DNA of 64,000 bases from Diphasiastrum complanatum (taxonomy: Eukaryota; Streptophyta; Lycopodiopsida; Lycopodiales; Lycopodiaceae): NCBI GenBank assembly GCA_029204225.1, contig CM055109.1, positions 24,704,422 to 24,768,421 on the forward strand. Direction: 5' to 3'. A program made the translations under genes and the position numbers. Below, in pieces: positions 42,664-53,203 of this stretch. The number at the start of each line of letters is the position of its first letter. Position 1 is the first letter of the stretch. The notes under the pieces were generated by a model, which was not told the origin of the DNA, did not search any database, and was given only the letters and a program-made list of their open reading frames with translations.

Positions 42664-43219
42664 TGTGAAGAATTGCCAAAACTTGGCAAATCTAGCTTGA
42701 TCAAAAACCATGTAGAACTATGTAAATATTGTGTATAATTGGGTTCCACACATGTATTGCCAAGATGCCACATGGCAACCCACTCCTAATGTAGGTTAGG
42801 TCAAGTGAAAAGATTTGGTCATGTCTATTTGGTGGTCATCCCTACTTTATAGGACCTACACCTAAGTTTAAGGTAAAAATTTGACCAACTTGCTACCTAC
42901 CAAGCATAACTCTAGGATCTAGGCTAGGGTTTCATTTTAGGTCAAGGAGAGTGAGTTAACTTCTTTATTACATGCTGGAAATCCACTTAACTTCAAGAAG
43001 GAAGTCAAATTTGTTATGTATTCCCTCTCTCCATAGTGAGAAGATAGAAAATTTTTGGAGCTCATTGGCAATCTCAAGCTAGTTCACTATGTACATTGAG
43101 TTTCTGTGATCTAAATGAAACCAAATAAATTTCTACTGGTTTCTTAGGTTGAAGGCCGTACTACAGCCTGTAGTACACATGTGTGGGCTCAGATTTCTAT
43201 GTTGATCAATGGTTTTGAT
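42664..43219 (+). repeat. C-family LTR, 3' end missing
   Basis: Starts TGTGAAGAATTGCC and matches the LTRs at 55608 and 59481 for about 555 of 701 bases. It then switches to gypsy integrase at a short shared TTGAT word. The G-box block is CACATGTGTG here. Confidence 0.85.
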
Positions 43220-43757
43220 TGATATGCAAGAGATGTTGCAAGTGGCTAAGGATAGTATCTGAAGTGTCCAGGATAGAGCTAAACACTATACCAATCTTAA
43301 GAGATCTCCAAGATATTTTAATGTTGATGATTGAGTATATCTTAGGATTCCAAAAGATTCTAAGACGTTACGTACATGGAAGCATTATAAGTTGTCTAAT
43401 CGTTATTGTGGACCTTTTAGGATTGTATGTAGAATTGGTTCTTTGGCGTATGAACTCGATCTTCAAAGAAAATCAACTGCACACCCAATGTTTCATGTAA
43501 GTCATCTGAAGCTAAGTTTACATGATGGTGATACATTTGGATCGGATGAGGATTTATCTCATTTGAAAGATTTTTCGCTTAGTGTACCTTTGGAACCTGA
43601 GAAAGTGCTAAGAACTGGAGATAAACAATTGAGAAATCGTTCTATCTTTGAGGGCTTAATTTGGTGGAAGGATCATACTGAGGATGATGATTCATGGGAG
43701 AGAGTTGATAGAATAATTTCTCAAATTTTAGTTTCTAAGGATATAGGTGGTTGTTGA
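43220..43757 (+). pseudogene. Ty3/gypsy integrase C-terminus with chromodomain, broken
   Basis: Begins with an EMLQVAKDS-like helix, then VQDRAKHYTN. A TGA interrupts the block normally read as VYLRIP. After this comes SNRYCGPFRIVCRIGSLAYE and HPMFHVSHLKLSLHDG, the core SH3-like domain of gypsy integrase. The end, with RNRSIFEGLIWWKDHTEDD and WERV, is a chromodomain-like tail. The frame is otherwise open from 43392. There is no upstream gypsy pol in the window. Confidence 0.88.
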
Positions 43758-43815
43758 AACACCAGCATATAGGTGGTTGTTGAAACTCCAACATATAGGT
43801 GGTTGTTGAAACAAC
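43741..43815 (+). repeat. 26-bp triplet tandem repeat
   Basis: Three units of ATATAGGTGGTTGTTGAAAC plus six variable bases, beginning inside the last codons of the gypsy fragment (stop codon within the first unit). It sits between the gypsy and E fragments. Confidence 0.9.
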
Positions 43816-43874
43816 TTTAGCCTAGAAGGACTTTGAACATGTCGCATGTGATAACATGCACTTTGTCAATTTGA

Positions 43875-44354
43875 CTAAGTTCTGTTCTTTCTCTCAGCAA
43901 GACCATTTGACTGAGGCAAATAGGAGGTGATATATTGTTGCTCAATGTCGTTGTTCAGGCAGTACTCCTTGAATTCGTTGGAGATGTATTCTCCTCTGTT
44001 ATCTGACCTCGGAGATTTGATTTGTTTGCTAGTTTGATTCTCAGCATGCTCTTTGAATTGTCTGAATTTGATGAAAGCCTCTGATTTCTGTTTAATAAAA
44101 TAAACAACTGTTCTTTTGGAGAATTCGTCAATAAAGCTAATGAAGTACTTTGCATCTAGCAATGAAGGAGTTTACATAGGTTCACATATATCTGTATGGG
44201 CAACATCTAACAGATCTTTTGCTGCATGCATATGGTTTGATCTAAAAGGAATCCTAGCCTGCTTTCCAAAGATGCAGCTATGACAGATAGGGAGATCGAT
44301 CTCACCATAAGGATAGTCGAAATCAAGGACCATGGATTGTCCAAACATGTTCAA
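43875..44354 (-). pseudogene. Family E integrase (zinc region and core)
   Basis: 44354-44172 holds ICHSCIFGKQARIPFRS and the VAHTDI block with the first acidic residue. 44162-43875 holds FISFIDEFSKRTVVYF, RSDNRGEYIS with the second, and GLAERKNRT with the third. A stop separates the two parts near 44170. Confidence 0.85.
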
Positions 44355-44359
44355 AATAG

Positions 44360-45740
44360 ATGCATGCTTTATGTGTCCTAAGCGATGATGTCATAGTAAT
44401 GCTTTGCTGAGTAGAACAGAGGTTTTCAAGGCTTGACTAGACTATTAACAGTGTGCCAATCTATATAAGTAACCCTGCCTCTTGCCAAGTGCAAGGATCT
44501 TATCACTCCTATCAATAATTCTACATTGGTCATATTTGAATTCTACCTTATGACCTAAATCTGTAATTCTACTTACTGATAACAGATTTGTAGAGAGTTT
44601 AGGAACATATAAGACTTCTGATAGTAATTTGAATTGATCATGCTGGAATCACGGTCTTACAATACCTTCACCTTCAATAGTGTGAGTATTGTCACCAAGA
44701 TGAACAATGTTTTTTGTGTTGTAAGGTGTGTAGGAGTTGAAGATCTCACGTTGATTGGTCATGTGTCATAATCGAGAAACCATGAATCATCCAAAACTGC
44801 ACTTTGTTCTTTGACCATGAATGCGCCTTCGTCCACTTCAACCTGGGGAGATGATGAGACTGTGTTTGCTTGTTGATCAGGTTGCTTGGCTACATTCTTC
44901 GCTTAGAGAATTCGGCGATCCTTGATCTCATGGTTATTGCGCTTGCAATACCTGCAAAACATCTTTTTTTTTTACTGTGGATTCGATGATTGTTCTTGAT
45001 CCAGAGTCAACTTCTGATTCATTGCAGCCTTTCTACTTATGTCGCTCCGAGCCTTTGTTGACAAATAGAGTCTGAGAGGAGGAAGTAGATGAAGTGTCTT
45101 GACTTCTTCTATTATCTTCTTGCAGCAACATAGTGATAACTCTAGTAAGAGTTAAATCTAAGTGTGTCAATATGATCATCATCCAGTTCTCATATGTAGA
45201 GGGCAAGCTAGAAAGCAATGTCATAATTGCGTCTTGATCGTCTATGACTGGCCATCTGTTGCAAGAGATTCTTAAACTGGTTAATGTGACTCTGAAGAGA
45301 ATCACTAGTAGATGTAACCTAGTAGTTACCTCCCTTACGTCATATAGTGAGTTCAGGATGTCCCAAAAGGCTCTTGACGTTTGAGCTTCGACTATGTGTC
45401 CAATTTGTGTATATGATATATTGAGGTTAATAAGTGCGAAAGCTTTAGAGTCCTTCGATTTCCACTTTGAGTCGCCATCTTCAGGTTTTACTTCTATACC
45501 TATAACAAAATCTCATAATTTGTTGGTGATTAGCAAGGTCTTCATCTTAAATTTTCTCAAATGATAATTGGATCCATTCAGCTTGTCTGTGATAAGACCC
45601 ACTTTACTTTGAGAATCCATCTAGTGATTATATCGATGACGCTAAGATGCAGTCATGCCAACAATAGGAAATCAATTCTCTGATACTGAAAGGTTGAAAA
45701 AGAATTTGATATTGAGAAAGATATGAAGTATTAGAGATTT
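44360..45740 (-). pseudogene. Family E gag and protease remnants
   Basis: 45305-45033 is part of gag (ILTHLDLTLTRVITMLLQED). A zinc knuckle near 44930-44965 reads FCRYCKRNNHEIKDR, with the last cysteine lost. The protease near 44745-44800 reads DSWFLDYDT where DSGA is expected, so the catalytic Asp-Ser/Thr-Gly triad is destroyed. LYVPKLSTNLLSV follows. Many stops. Confidence 0.75.
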
Positions 45741-45753
45741 CGCTCTGATACCA
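45741..45753 (-). promoter_or_regulatory. Family E primer binding site
   Basis: Minus strand reads TGGTATCAGAGCG immediately after the LTR end, the initiator tRNA-Met site. Confidence 0.9.
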
Positions 45754-46904
45754 TGTCGTAAAGATGTGTTGTGAAGATAGGTCTAGTTTGAAAAGAAAAC
45801 GAATGAAAATAATTCGAGTGTCTAGAAAGAAAACTTTTCGTGCGTGGCAGAATAAACTATCTACACCTATCAATTTCAAACAAAACAACTTTTCGTGCGT
45901 GGCAGAATAAACTATCTACACCTATCAATTTCAAACAAAACAATAGTGATATAATGCATGACTACGTCAACTGCATTTTCACAATGCATGACTACGTCAA
46001 ATCAATCTCAAACGTTGAAATCAATACTATAGTGATTTTGCATTTTGAGACAAAGCTGAATGCAATAAAGGATAGTATTGACTCAGTATGGAAATGTAAC
46101 GGAAGTAAATGAGTACACTAAGTTGCGAATTGAAACTGCGTACTCTGAGCAATTTTTGAATGGCTAAAAGAAAGTTTGAATTAAGCACAATGTTGATAAG
46201 TAGTGGCGCAATAGCAATCTTTAAACAACTCTAAGAACTGAGCTAGAATGCTCAGGAGTGTTCAAGCTCGCAGGCTTGAGAGAGAGAGAGCTAACTATTC
46301 AAAAGCTTCTGATCATCTTAAAAGTGTATGAATATGAACAACTATTCATGCTAAGAAATTAGGTCATAAATTGTGATTGCCAGTTGGCTGATCTCCGCTG
46401 GCATCCATCTGGTTCCTTGTCATTGATTGTTGATAAGCGGTGGGTCGTAAAGCGTCTGTCTGCAGAAATGAACCAAACTTTTACTTTTGCATAAATGAAC
46501 TAAAACAGCCATAGGCGACACTATCGCAAAAAGCCACAGTGTCGGGAATTTGTGAAAAACCCAACAGTGCCTTAAAACTGATTCAGGGTTTCCCCACACA
46601 TTGCCAAAGTCAATTCCTTAACATTTGAGACACTTTGGAGAAAGAAAAAAATGTGACTTTGCATATTTGCTGGCAAATCCTGACAGGCAAAAATGCAAAA
46701 AAGAGACTGCATTTTTCTTCCAAATTCCTGACGGGCGAAAAATGCAACATTGTGGTAACACTCTGTGTAATTTTGTAGACTGTGTAAAAACACTTGTAAA
46801 ACTGCAGACTGTGTAAAGACACGAGAAAATCTACAGAATTGGATAAACAACGAATGAAGATTATAACAGATTATTTGATCAGTAAGAAGGAGAATAATCC
46901 AACA
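45754..46904 (-). repeat. Family E 5' LTR, complete, with internal 55-bp duplication
   Basis: 1151 bases with TG...CA ends. About 45835-45945 contains a tandem duplication of a unit of about 55 bases (CTTTTCGTGCGTGGCAGAAT in both), absent from the other E LTRs. It is flanked on the right by the start of dispersed duplication copy 2. Confidence 0.88.
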
Positions 46905-46928
46905 GGGTTTTCCCTACTGGTCTTATTT

Positions 46929-49527
46929 TAAATTTACCGGGTCACCAAACTCCTCTTCAATGGCCGCGTCATTAGGCTATCTCCTGTGTCGTAGAGGTCT
47001 CCTTGGTATGTCCTCGTCAGCCATGTCTTCCTTACAACATTCGTAACAATGGAATAACAAACTATCCCCACTCAACTTATAAGCTCTAACCCATCATCTT
47101 TACTTCTTAGAGAGAGTTTAGAATAAGGATGTCGAATTAGGTTACTATCATACCGATAACATGTTGGTCGATATTCCAACAAAGTCTTTGTCAAAGGGTA
47201 AACACATTACCTTAGTTAGTATGTTAATTCTTCATTCAGGTTTTTAGTGGTAAGCTTAAGGGGGAGTATTGCACATTAATTTTAGTCGTGACCTAAATTC
47301 ATTTTTCGAGTACTCCTATACAATTTAAATACTCACTCTCTAGAACACCCTACATAAATGATCTGTCATGTAAACCAATCTCCAATTTTACAAGCAATTT
47401 TATTTGGCTTCACATTAGCCTAAAAGGATTTGTGATCAACTTTAGTTCTCCAAAGCCCATACTTAAATGATACTTATCACCTCTTTTTGACATGCCTTAA
47501 GTGGAATTCTTGTTTTTAATTTTGTTTTAGCAAGGATGCGAGGTTCATTTATGGGTATTCAAGTCCATGTAACAAAAGAACTTCCATGGAAATTTTTCAA
47601 TGATCTCCAAGGTGCATGGCCTTATCATTGGTCTATGTTCTGGTAAGTATTTATAGGTTAGATGAAGTTCAAATTTTTGACTTAATTTATTGTATTATGT
47701 TTTTGTTAAGTTTAACTAATGAAATTATTGACTTTTCATTTTAGATTTGTGAATTTGATTATACTCCAGTCTCCCAATTAGATTTAGCCATTGGTGGAGG
47801 ATGTATCCAAATTGTTTTCTATATTGGATGAAGAATTGATCGAGTTTCCAATGATGTGTCTTGAAGTCTACATGCTTGATGGTTGGCAAAGACTATCTAA
47901 AATTGTGAATACTAAAAAGTGAATAGCTTTAATATTAATCATGATTATTGTGAATGCTAATCGTTATTATAATAAATATTAATCATGATTACTTGTGAAT
48001 ATTGATCATGTTTACTAAAATATTATGAGTACTTATCATTATTATTGTGAATAAGAGTTGTGAATATTTGAGGATCATTGCCAACTTGAGCTGCCTTTTT
48101 GAAATTTGTTCCTTTTTGACCAAAATTTTAAAATGGCGAACATATTTAGTGTCCAACTATTAAACCCTTTGTAAGAAATTATCATCAAAATAAGATCACC
48201 TATTATGTGCAATCTTAACTCTACAATTGTAAAAACTTTGAACTACTTTTGTGGTAGTGGATGTGATAGTGTAACCTCTTGCAACCTAAAACGTTAAAAG
48301 AAACAAACGAATCTCACCATAACTGAACTTACCAATAACCACCTCTTTAGCAAAAAAGCTTCTAAATGCATTTGTTTGTATCTCGAAGATAAAATTGTAA
48401 TAAAAAAGTTCTCCTTTATCAATCCAACAACTTTACCATTATGGAAAGGCCTTTGTGGTATGATACCACGAGGTTTTTGTTTTATTCGGAGAAGACAAAT
48501 GAATCCCAACACCTAAATAGGAATCTCATGTTCTTAGAATTTCGTTAACCTAATCATTTGTTTGATATCTAGATGAATACTTGTTTACTCCTGGCGTAAA
48601 TCCAATCATGCTAGTTATAAGACCTGCCAACAAACAAGTACAGCTGGGATATTACAACCTATGATATAGGCCTTGTGTGTAATTATATGCCAGGTAGAAA
48701 TACGCACATAGCCAGATAAAAAGTTAGAACAACATTGCCAGTGAAATAGTTAAGAAAAGAATTGTCACTATGTAGAGAATGTACCAAGCAGGCAGTAGTG
48801 TTTACTCTATACGCTAATAGTGATGTTAATCTTGATTGATTTGGGCTTTCTAGTACTTACAATGCTTACCTCATAATCTTAACATTGAATATTGTATGGT
48901 ACACTATCTAGCTAAGGCACGTTGAGGACAAAAAGAACAACAGTTGTATAGTTTAATTACACAAAAATAATATCACAAAGTTGAAGATCACCTTTGCATC
49001 GTCAACAATTGACTTGTGTATCACATCCAAGGCACAAAACTTTTCCCCCTACCGTTTTTGTATAGTAACCAGATTCCAGTTGGTTTGACAACCTAGTCTA
49101 GATTTGGATTTCCTTCATGCTATGAAAGGTAGCAAGAAAACGATAAGTTTTGAGGTCATATATGCAAATAGATGCTCATAACAACGTAGGCATTCTCCAA
49201 CCTCCATTGACATTGCTGGTACTGCCAAGGTTTTACGGATTCTAATTTTATTATAACTTAGATTGCAAAAGACGTCAATCTATAAACATATAGAAATTAA
49301 GAGCACGACAAGATAGTAGCACACTTCAGACAGACCATGTCTATTCTTGTATTAGTTTTCTTTGGCTAAAAATCCTTTACTTGATGCAAGTTGCAACAGC
49401 AGATTTGCTATTTGTTTTATGCTAATTCCATGTCAAGTGTAATTCGAATCGAAAAGCAAAGACAGACCATTAGCCTGCGGATTACACGTGTAACAATCAC
49501 AAGGCATACTTACCTAATTAAGACTCT
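46929..49527. repeat. Dispersed 3-kb duplication, copy 2
   Basis: Direct-orientation counterpart of 18439-21615. It includes a copia RNase H tail at 47130-47215 with a purine tract TTAAGGGGGAG near 47250. Exon-like pieces at 47520-47635 (KELPWKFFNDLQGAWPYHWS, then GTAAGT) and 47744-47925 are better preserved than in copy 1. Confidence 0.8.
47520..47925 (+). pseudogene. Two exon-like pieces, copy 2
   Basis: The first piece follows a TTTGTTTTAG acceptor and encodes about 37 residues (MRGSFMGIQVHVTKELPWKF). It ends at a GTAAGTATTT donor. The second piece follows TTTCATTTTAG. It ends with LVEDVSKLFSILDEELIEF and MLDGWQRLSKIV before TGA, but needs a frame change relative to the first. No family recognised. 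Confidence 0.4.
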
Positions 49528-49540
49528 TGCACAAGCAAAA

Positions 49541-49990
49541 TATGACATGTTTCTAGATAGAAAAAAAGAGATCTTTCCCAATTGCATATGAATGCAACTA
49601 GGAAAGTGAAAACTAGGAAAAGTGCAATAGTTTCCTACTTTGACAATCTAGGAAAAGCAACATTTTAGATTCCTAGACAGGAAATATTTTTCCTATATAA
49701 AAAACCCAAACCACAAAATCACACTTTCCTATATAGAAAACTTATGACATGTTTCTAGATAGGAAAAAAACAAATCTTTCCTAGTGAAATCTAGAAAAGT
49801 GCAACAGTTTCCAACTTTGACAATCTTGGAAAAGCAATGTCTAGATTCCTAGACAAGAACTTCTTTTTCCTACATAAGAAATAAGAAACCAGAAAATCAA
49901 ACTTCCCTATATAGAAAATCAGACTTGTCCTATATAAAAAACTTATTAGGAAATAATTAACCATAAAATCAAACTTTCCTATAAAAAAAA
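49541..49990. repeat. AT-rich 202-bp tandem repeat
   Basis: TATGACATGTTTCTAGATAG occurs at 49541 and 49743. The units share TTTGACAATCT, AGATTCCTAGACA and TTTCCTATATAGAAAA words. A partial third unit follows. No coding signal. Confidence 0.75.
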
Positions 49991-50390
49991 CTTAATAGAA
50001 AATATTTATCTATGTATAAAAAATATCAAAGATACAAAACAAATGTATATAATTAGATAACCAAGATTCAACCTCTATTGAATGCTAAAATCCAACTTGT
50101 ACCTAAAAATAGCTACATGTTAAACTGAAACCAACACAACTATGTCATTACAACCTTTCAAAAAGTATTCAATATAAATACATTGTATAGCAAAAATTAT
50201 GCCCGATTGAATTAAAAATCTCTAAACAAAAGCCCTTTGTTAATGTCAACTCTCTATCGCACACTATCTCTGATTAATGTCAAATTCATCTTGCAAAAAC
50301 TTGTCTTCACGAAAAAAAATTCATAAAAACAAAAAACGTCTACTGACATACATGGACGTCTTTTAACAGTAGTTCTCCATGTATGTGTTT

Positions 50391-52244
50391 CTACAATGCA
50401 ACATGACCTTTTTTTTTTAGTATATAATTCACAATACTTAATCTCACATCAGTTGAGCTACGATTGCTCATATGGGTATTACAAACTAGATTGCTTGACA
50501 ACTTGATTGATAAATAGTAGCTACCAAGATTTCTATAAAGCTCATTTATCGTCTTGACATTAAAAAACTTCATCAAAACAGTCTCTTGATCTTGTTCACA
50601 TATTTCTGGCTCGCGCACCTACAAAACAATCACATTGAAATTAATTGTTGAAATACAATATTGATTATGATTCTAGAAAAGAGCAACTTGTTAAACATTT
50701 TAATATTTCATACCATTGGCTGATTACTTGAATTCTGAATTCTAGAGCCATAATCAAGCTCATGGAGGGCCTGTTATCCAAAAAGAAATGACATAATTTC
50801 AAATCAAGTTGAAACACACATAAGAAACGGTCTATTTGATGAATATATGTACTCTACAAGACTTTAATATGAAATTCTTAAAAAAATTGCAAACATGACA
50901 CATGTTTAATAACTTGAACATTATAATAAATCACACGTCATGACTTTGATTAATGACAAAATCATTTTTGAAAGAAAGCATGCAAATTTTAATCTATAAA
51001 CATGTAGAAGAAAGAAATTTGAAGATGCACCTAGAACTTAAAAATACCTTGACCTTTTTGGAACCGTACAAATTTTTGACAACATCAAAATTTTGGTTTT
51101 TCACACCGAATCATGTTGTGATTCACCTACAAAATACACACTTAGAATAAAATTCAAACCATGAAGTAATATTTCAACCAAAGCCCACTTACTATTCAAA
51201 GATTTACATAAGCTCTACAAAATAAATTTGATGCACAATAGTTTGAAAACAATACATTTCAATGATAATATCAAAATCATTCAAACAAAAGTTGTTGTTA
51301 CCTTGATTTTTTTTCACTTTATGTGATCTTTTGATAATCTCACGAAATATTTTTTCTCTCAGCATATAAAGGTATATACATAACGTGTACCAAAGGTGCT
51401 TCTTAGATAAAAGATGATTATGCATACCTTTCGAGCTCGCATACTTCTTTTAGAATGCACATCTTCATGAGTACACATTTGAGGTTTCACTTTCTCTTTT
51501 TCCTATATAAAACAAAGTCAAAATTTTATAACGATAATATATTAATCAAATTTATTTTTAAATTAAGTGTAATTTTAAAATTGAACCTAGGTAGACAATT
51601 CAACGTGCGTGGAAACAATCTCATCTTTGGAAGAGTCGTCATTCAATAGTTCCAAGAATGTCATATGGCTAGGAAATATTTGCACATCATCAATATTCAT
51701 TTCCTGCATCAAAAAACATAAATGTAATAATATTAATATACCTAAAAAGCTGACGTATTTGGCTCCATGCAGTCACTTACAGAAGTGACATAATTAATCA
51801 AACACTTGTTCCCGAAAGAAATCACAACATTTTGGACACTTTAAAATGGATTAACTTATTTGTAACTCATATCTACTTGTCTAAAGTATTCAATGGATTG
51901 CGGTGTATGGTTTTTCAAGATAAACTTTTGGAATGTTCTCACACATGTAAGACTAGATTCAACTTTGTTTGAAAGTAGTATTATAAAGTGCAAAATATTT
52001 ATACTTTCACTATGTAAACTGATTTTGTATATGTGAAATCAAATAAATACACATTTGATACACTTGCTTGGATCTAAGTTTTTTGTCTAATAACAAATGT
52101 AGTGATGCAAAACCAGAAAAAACTTACCTCGTCATGAGGGATCTTGTCGAGAGATTGTTTATATGCTTCTCCAAATAGCATCTTCGGCTCTAGCTCAACT
52201 TCTAAATGTTGCACGATGTTCAAGTGAGAGCCATTCTCCTTCAT
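50391..52244 (-). CDS. Unidentified gene made of small exons
   Basis: Seven exon candidates on the minus strand with GT-AG borders: 52128-52244 (ATG, 39 codons, KQSLDKIPHDE, then GTAAGT), 51587-51703 (MNIDDVQIFPSHMTFLEL, ending in TAG), 51428-51502 (25 codons, KPQMCTHEDVHSKRSM), about 51302-51358 (FREIIKRSHKVKK), about 51050-51130 (degraded, all frames stopped), 50714-50770 (19 codons, ALHELDYGSRIQ) and 50391-50618 (76 codons, QETVLMKFFNVKTINELY, with stop). Most introns are phase 0. The in-frame TAG at 51587 and the broken fifth exon suggest decay, or that I misplaced a border. The protein is not recognised. Confidence 0.5.
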
Positions 52245-53060
52245 TACTTACACATTACATACAACCATAAATTGAAAACATTACTTTCATGAAGTAAACC
52301 AATATTGCATATGTAGAATTATCAAATGCTTACTTACTTAGATACCCGTTCTAGCCCAAAAGGCCTGGAATGTACAATACATTCCATTCTAGACGTTCCG
52401 GAACGTACTGGGTCAAAACATGTTTTTTGAATTAAAAAAACATGATACTTGCTGGCCGCAATCCATCTGATAGGAGGGTGCAACAACAGAATCGTTGGGG
52501 TACAGCTTGGAGAGAGAGAGAAAGAGAGAGAGGGGCTGAAAATTTTGTGCCATTATCCAAGCATTGATTATAGCGAAGGGCTGAAAATTTTTCTATGTAA
52601 CATTAATTGAATTTGATCATCTATTAAGCTTGTTGACAAACAAAAAACTTACCTTGTCATGAGGGATCTTGTCGAGAGATTGTTTATATACTTCTCCAAA
52701 AAGCAACTCTGGCTCTAGCTCAACTTCAAAATGCTGCACGATGTTCAAGTGAGAGCCATTCTCCTTCATTCCTTAAACATTACATAAATTGGAAACATTA
52801 CTTTCATGAAGTAAACCAATATTGCATATGTAGAATTATCAAATGCTTACTTGCTTAGATACTCGTTCGAGTCCAAAAGGCTTGGAATGTACAATTCATT
52901 CCATTCCAGACGTTCCAAAATGTGTTTTTAAATTAACAAAAATGTGATACTTGCTGGCCGCAATCCATTTGATAGGAGGGTGCAGCAGCAGAATCGTTGT
53001 GGTACAACATGGAGAGGGAGAGAAAGAGAGAGAGGGGCTGAAAATTTTTGCCATTATCCA
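52128..53060 (-). repeat. 525-bp direct duplication carrying the first exon
   Basis: 52128-52560 and 52653-53060 are similar copies, each with a 117-base exon (52128-52244 and 52653-52769), a GTAAGT donor and about 300 bases upstream, including a hairpin module and a GA-rich run near 52510 and 53010. The two exons encode 39 codons each, differing at about seven residues with no frame damage. Confidence 0.75.
52340..52475 (-). repeat. Hairpin-rich module upstream of the small-exon gene
   Basis: Contains GGAATGTA-CAA-TACATTCC (52367-52385), a perfect palindrome ACGTTCCGGAACGT (52393-52406) and the CGTACTGGGTCA word shared with 40140-40225. A degenerate copy lies at 52855-52985. It may be regulatory or a transposon remnant. 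Confidence 0.5.
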
Positions 53061-53203
53061 AGCATTGACTAATGGCTACACATAATTGGAGACCAAGAGA
53101 AACCATTGATGCAATCAATATTTGCAATGAAAAAAATGCAAAAGATCAATGGATACCAAGAATATATTGAGAATATCAATGGATCTTGCTACATCCCTCT
53201 GCA

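Larger units (their letters stand above)
43870..46904 (-). mobile_element. Truncated family E copia element: LTR to integrase
   Basis: In minus-strand order: 5' LTR 46904-45754, primer site 45753-45741, gag, zinc knuckle, protease, integrase zinc region, integrase core, then truncation at about 43870, just after the AERKNRT block. RT, RNase H and the 3' LTR are absent here. It is broken by several stops and frameshifts. Confidence 0.88.

Noticed and set aside
48294-48512. 72-codon minus-strand frame in duplication copy 2
   Set aside because: The matching frame is not open in copy 1 and no domain is visible.
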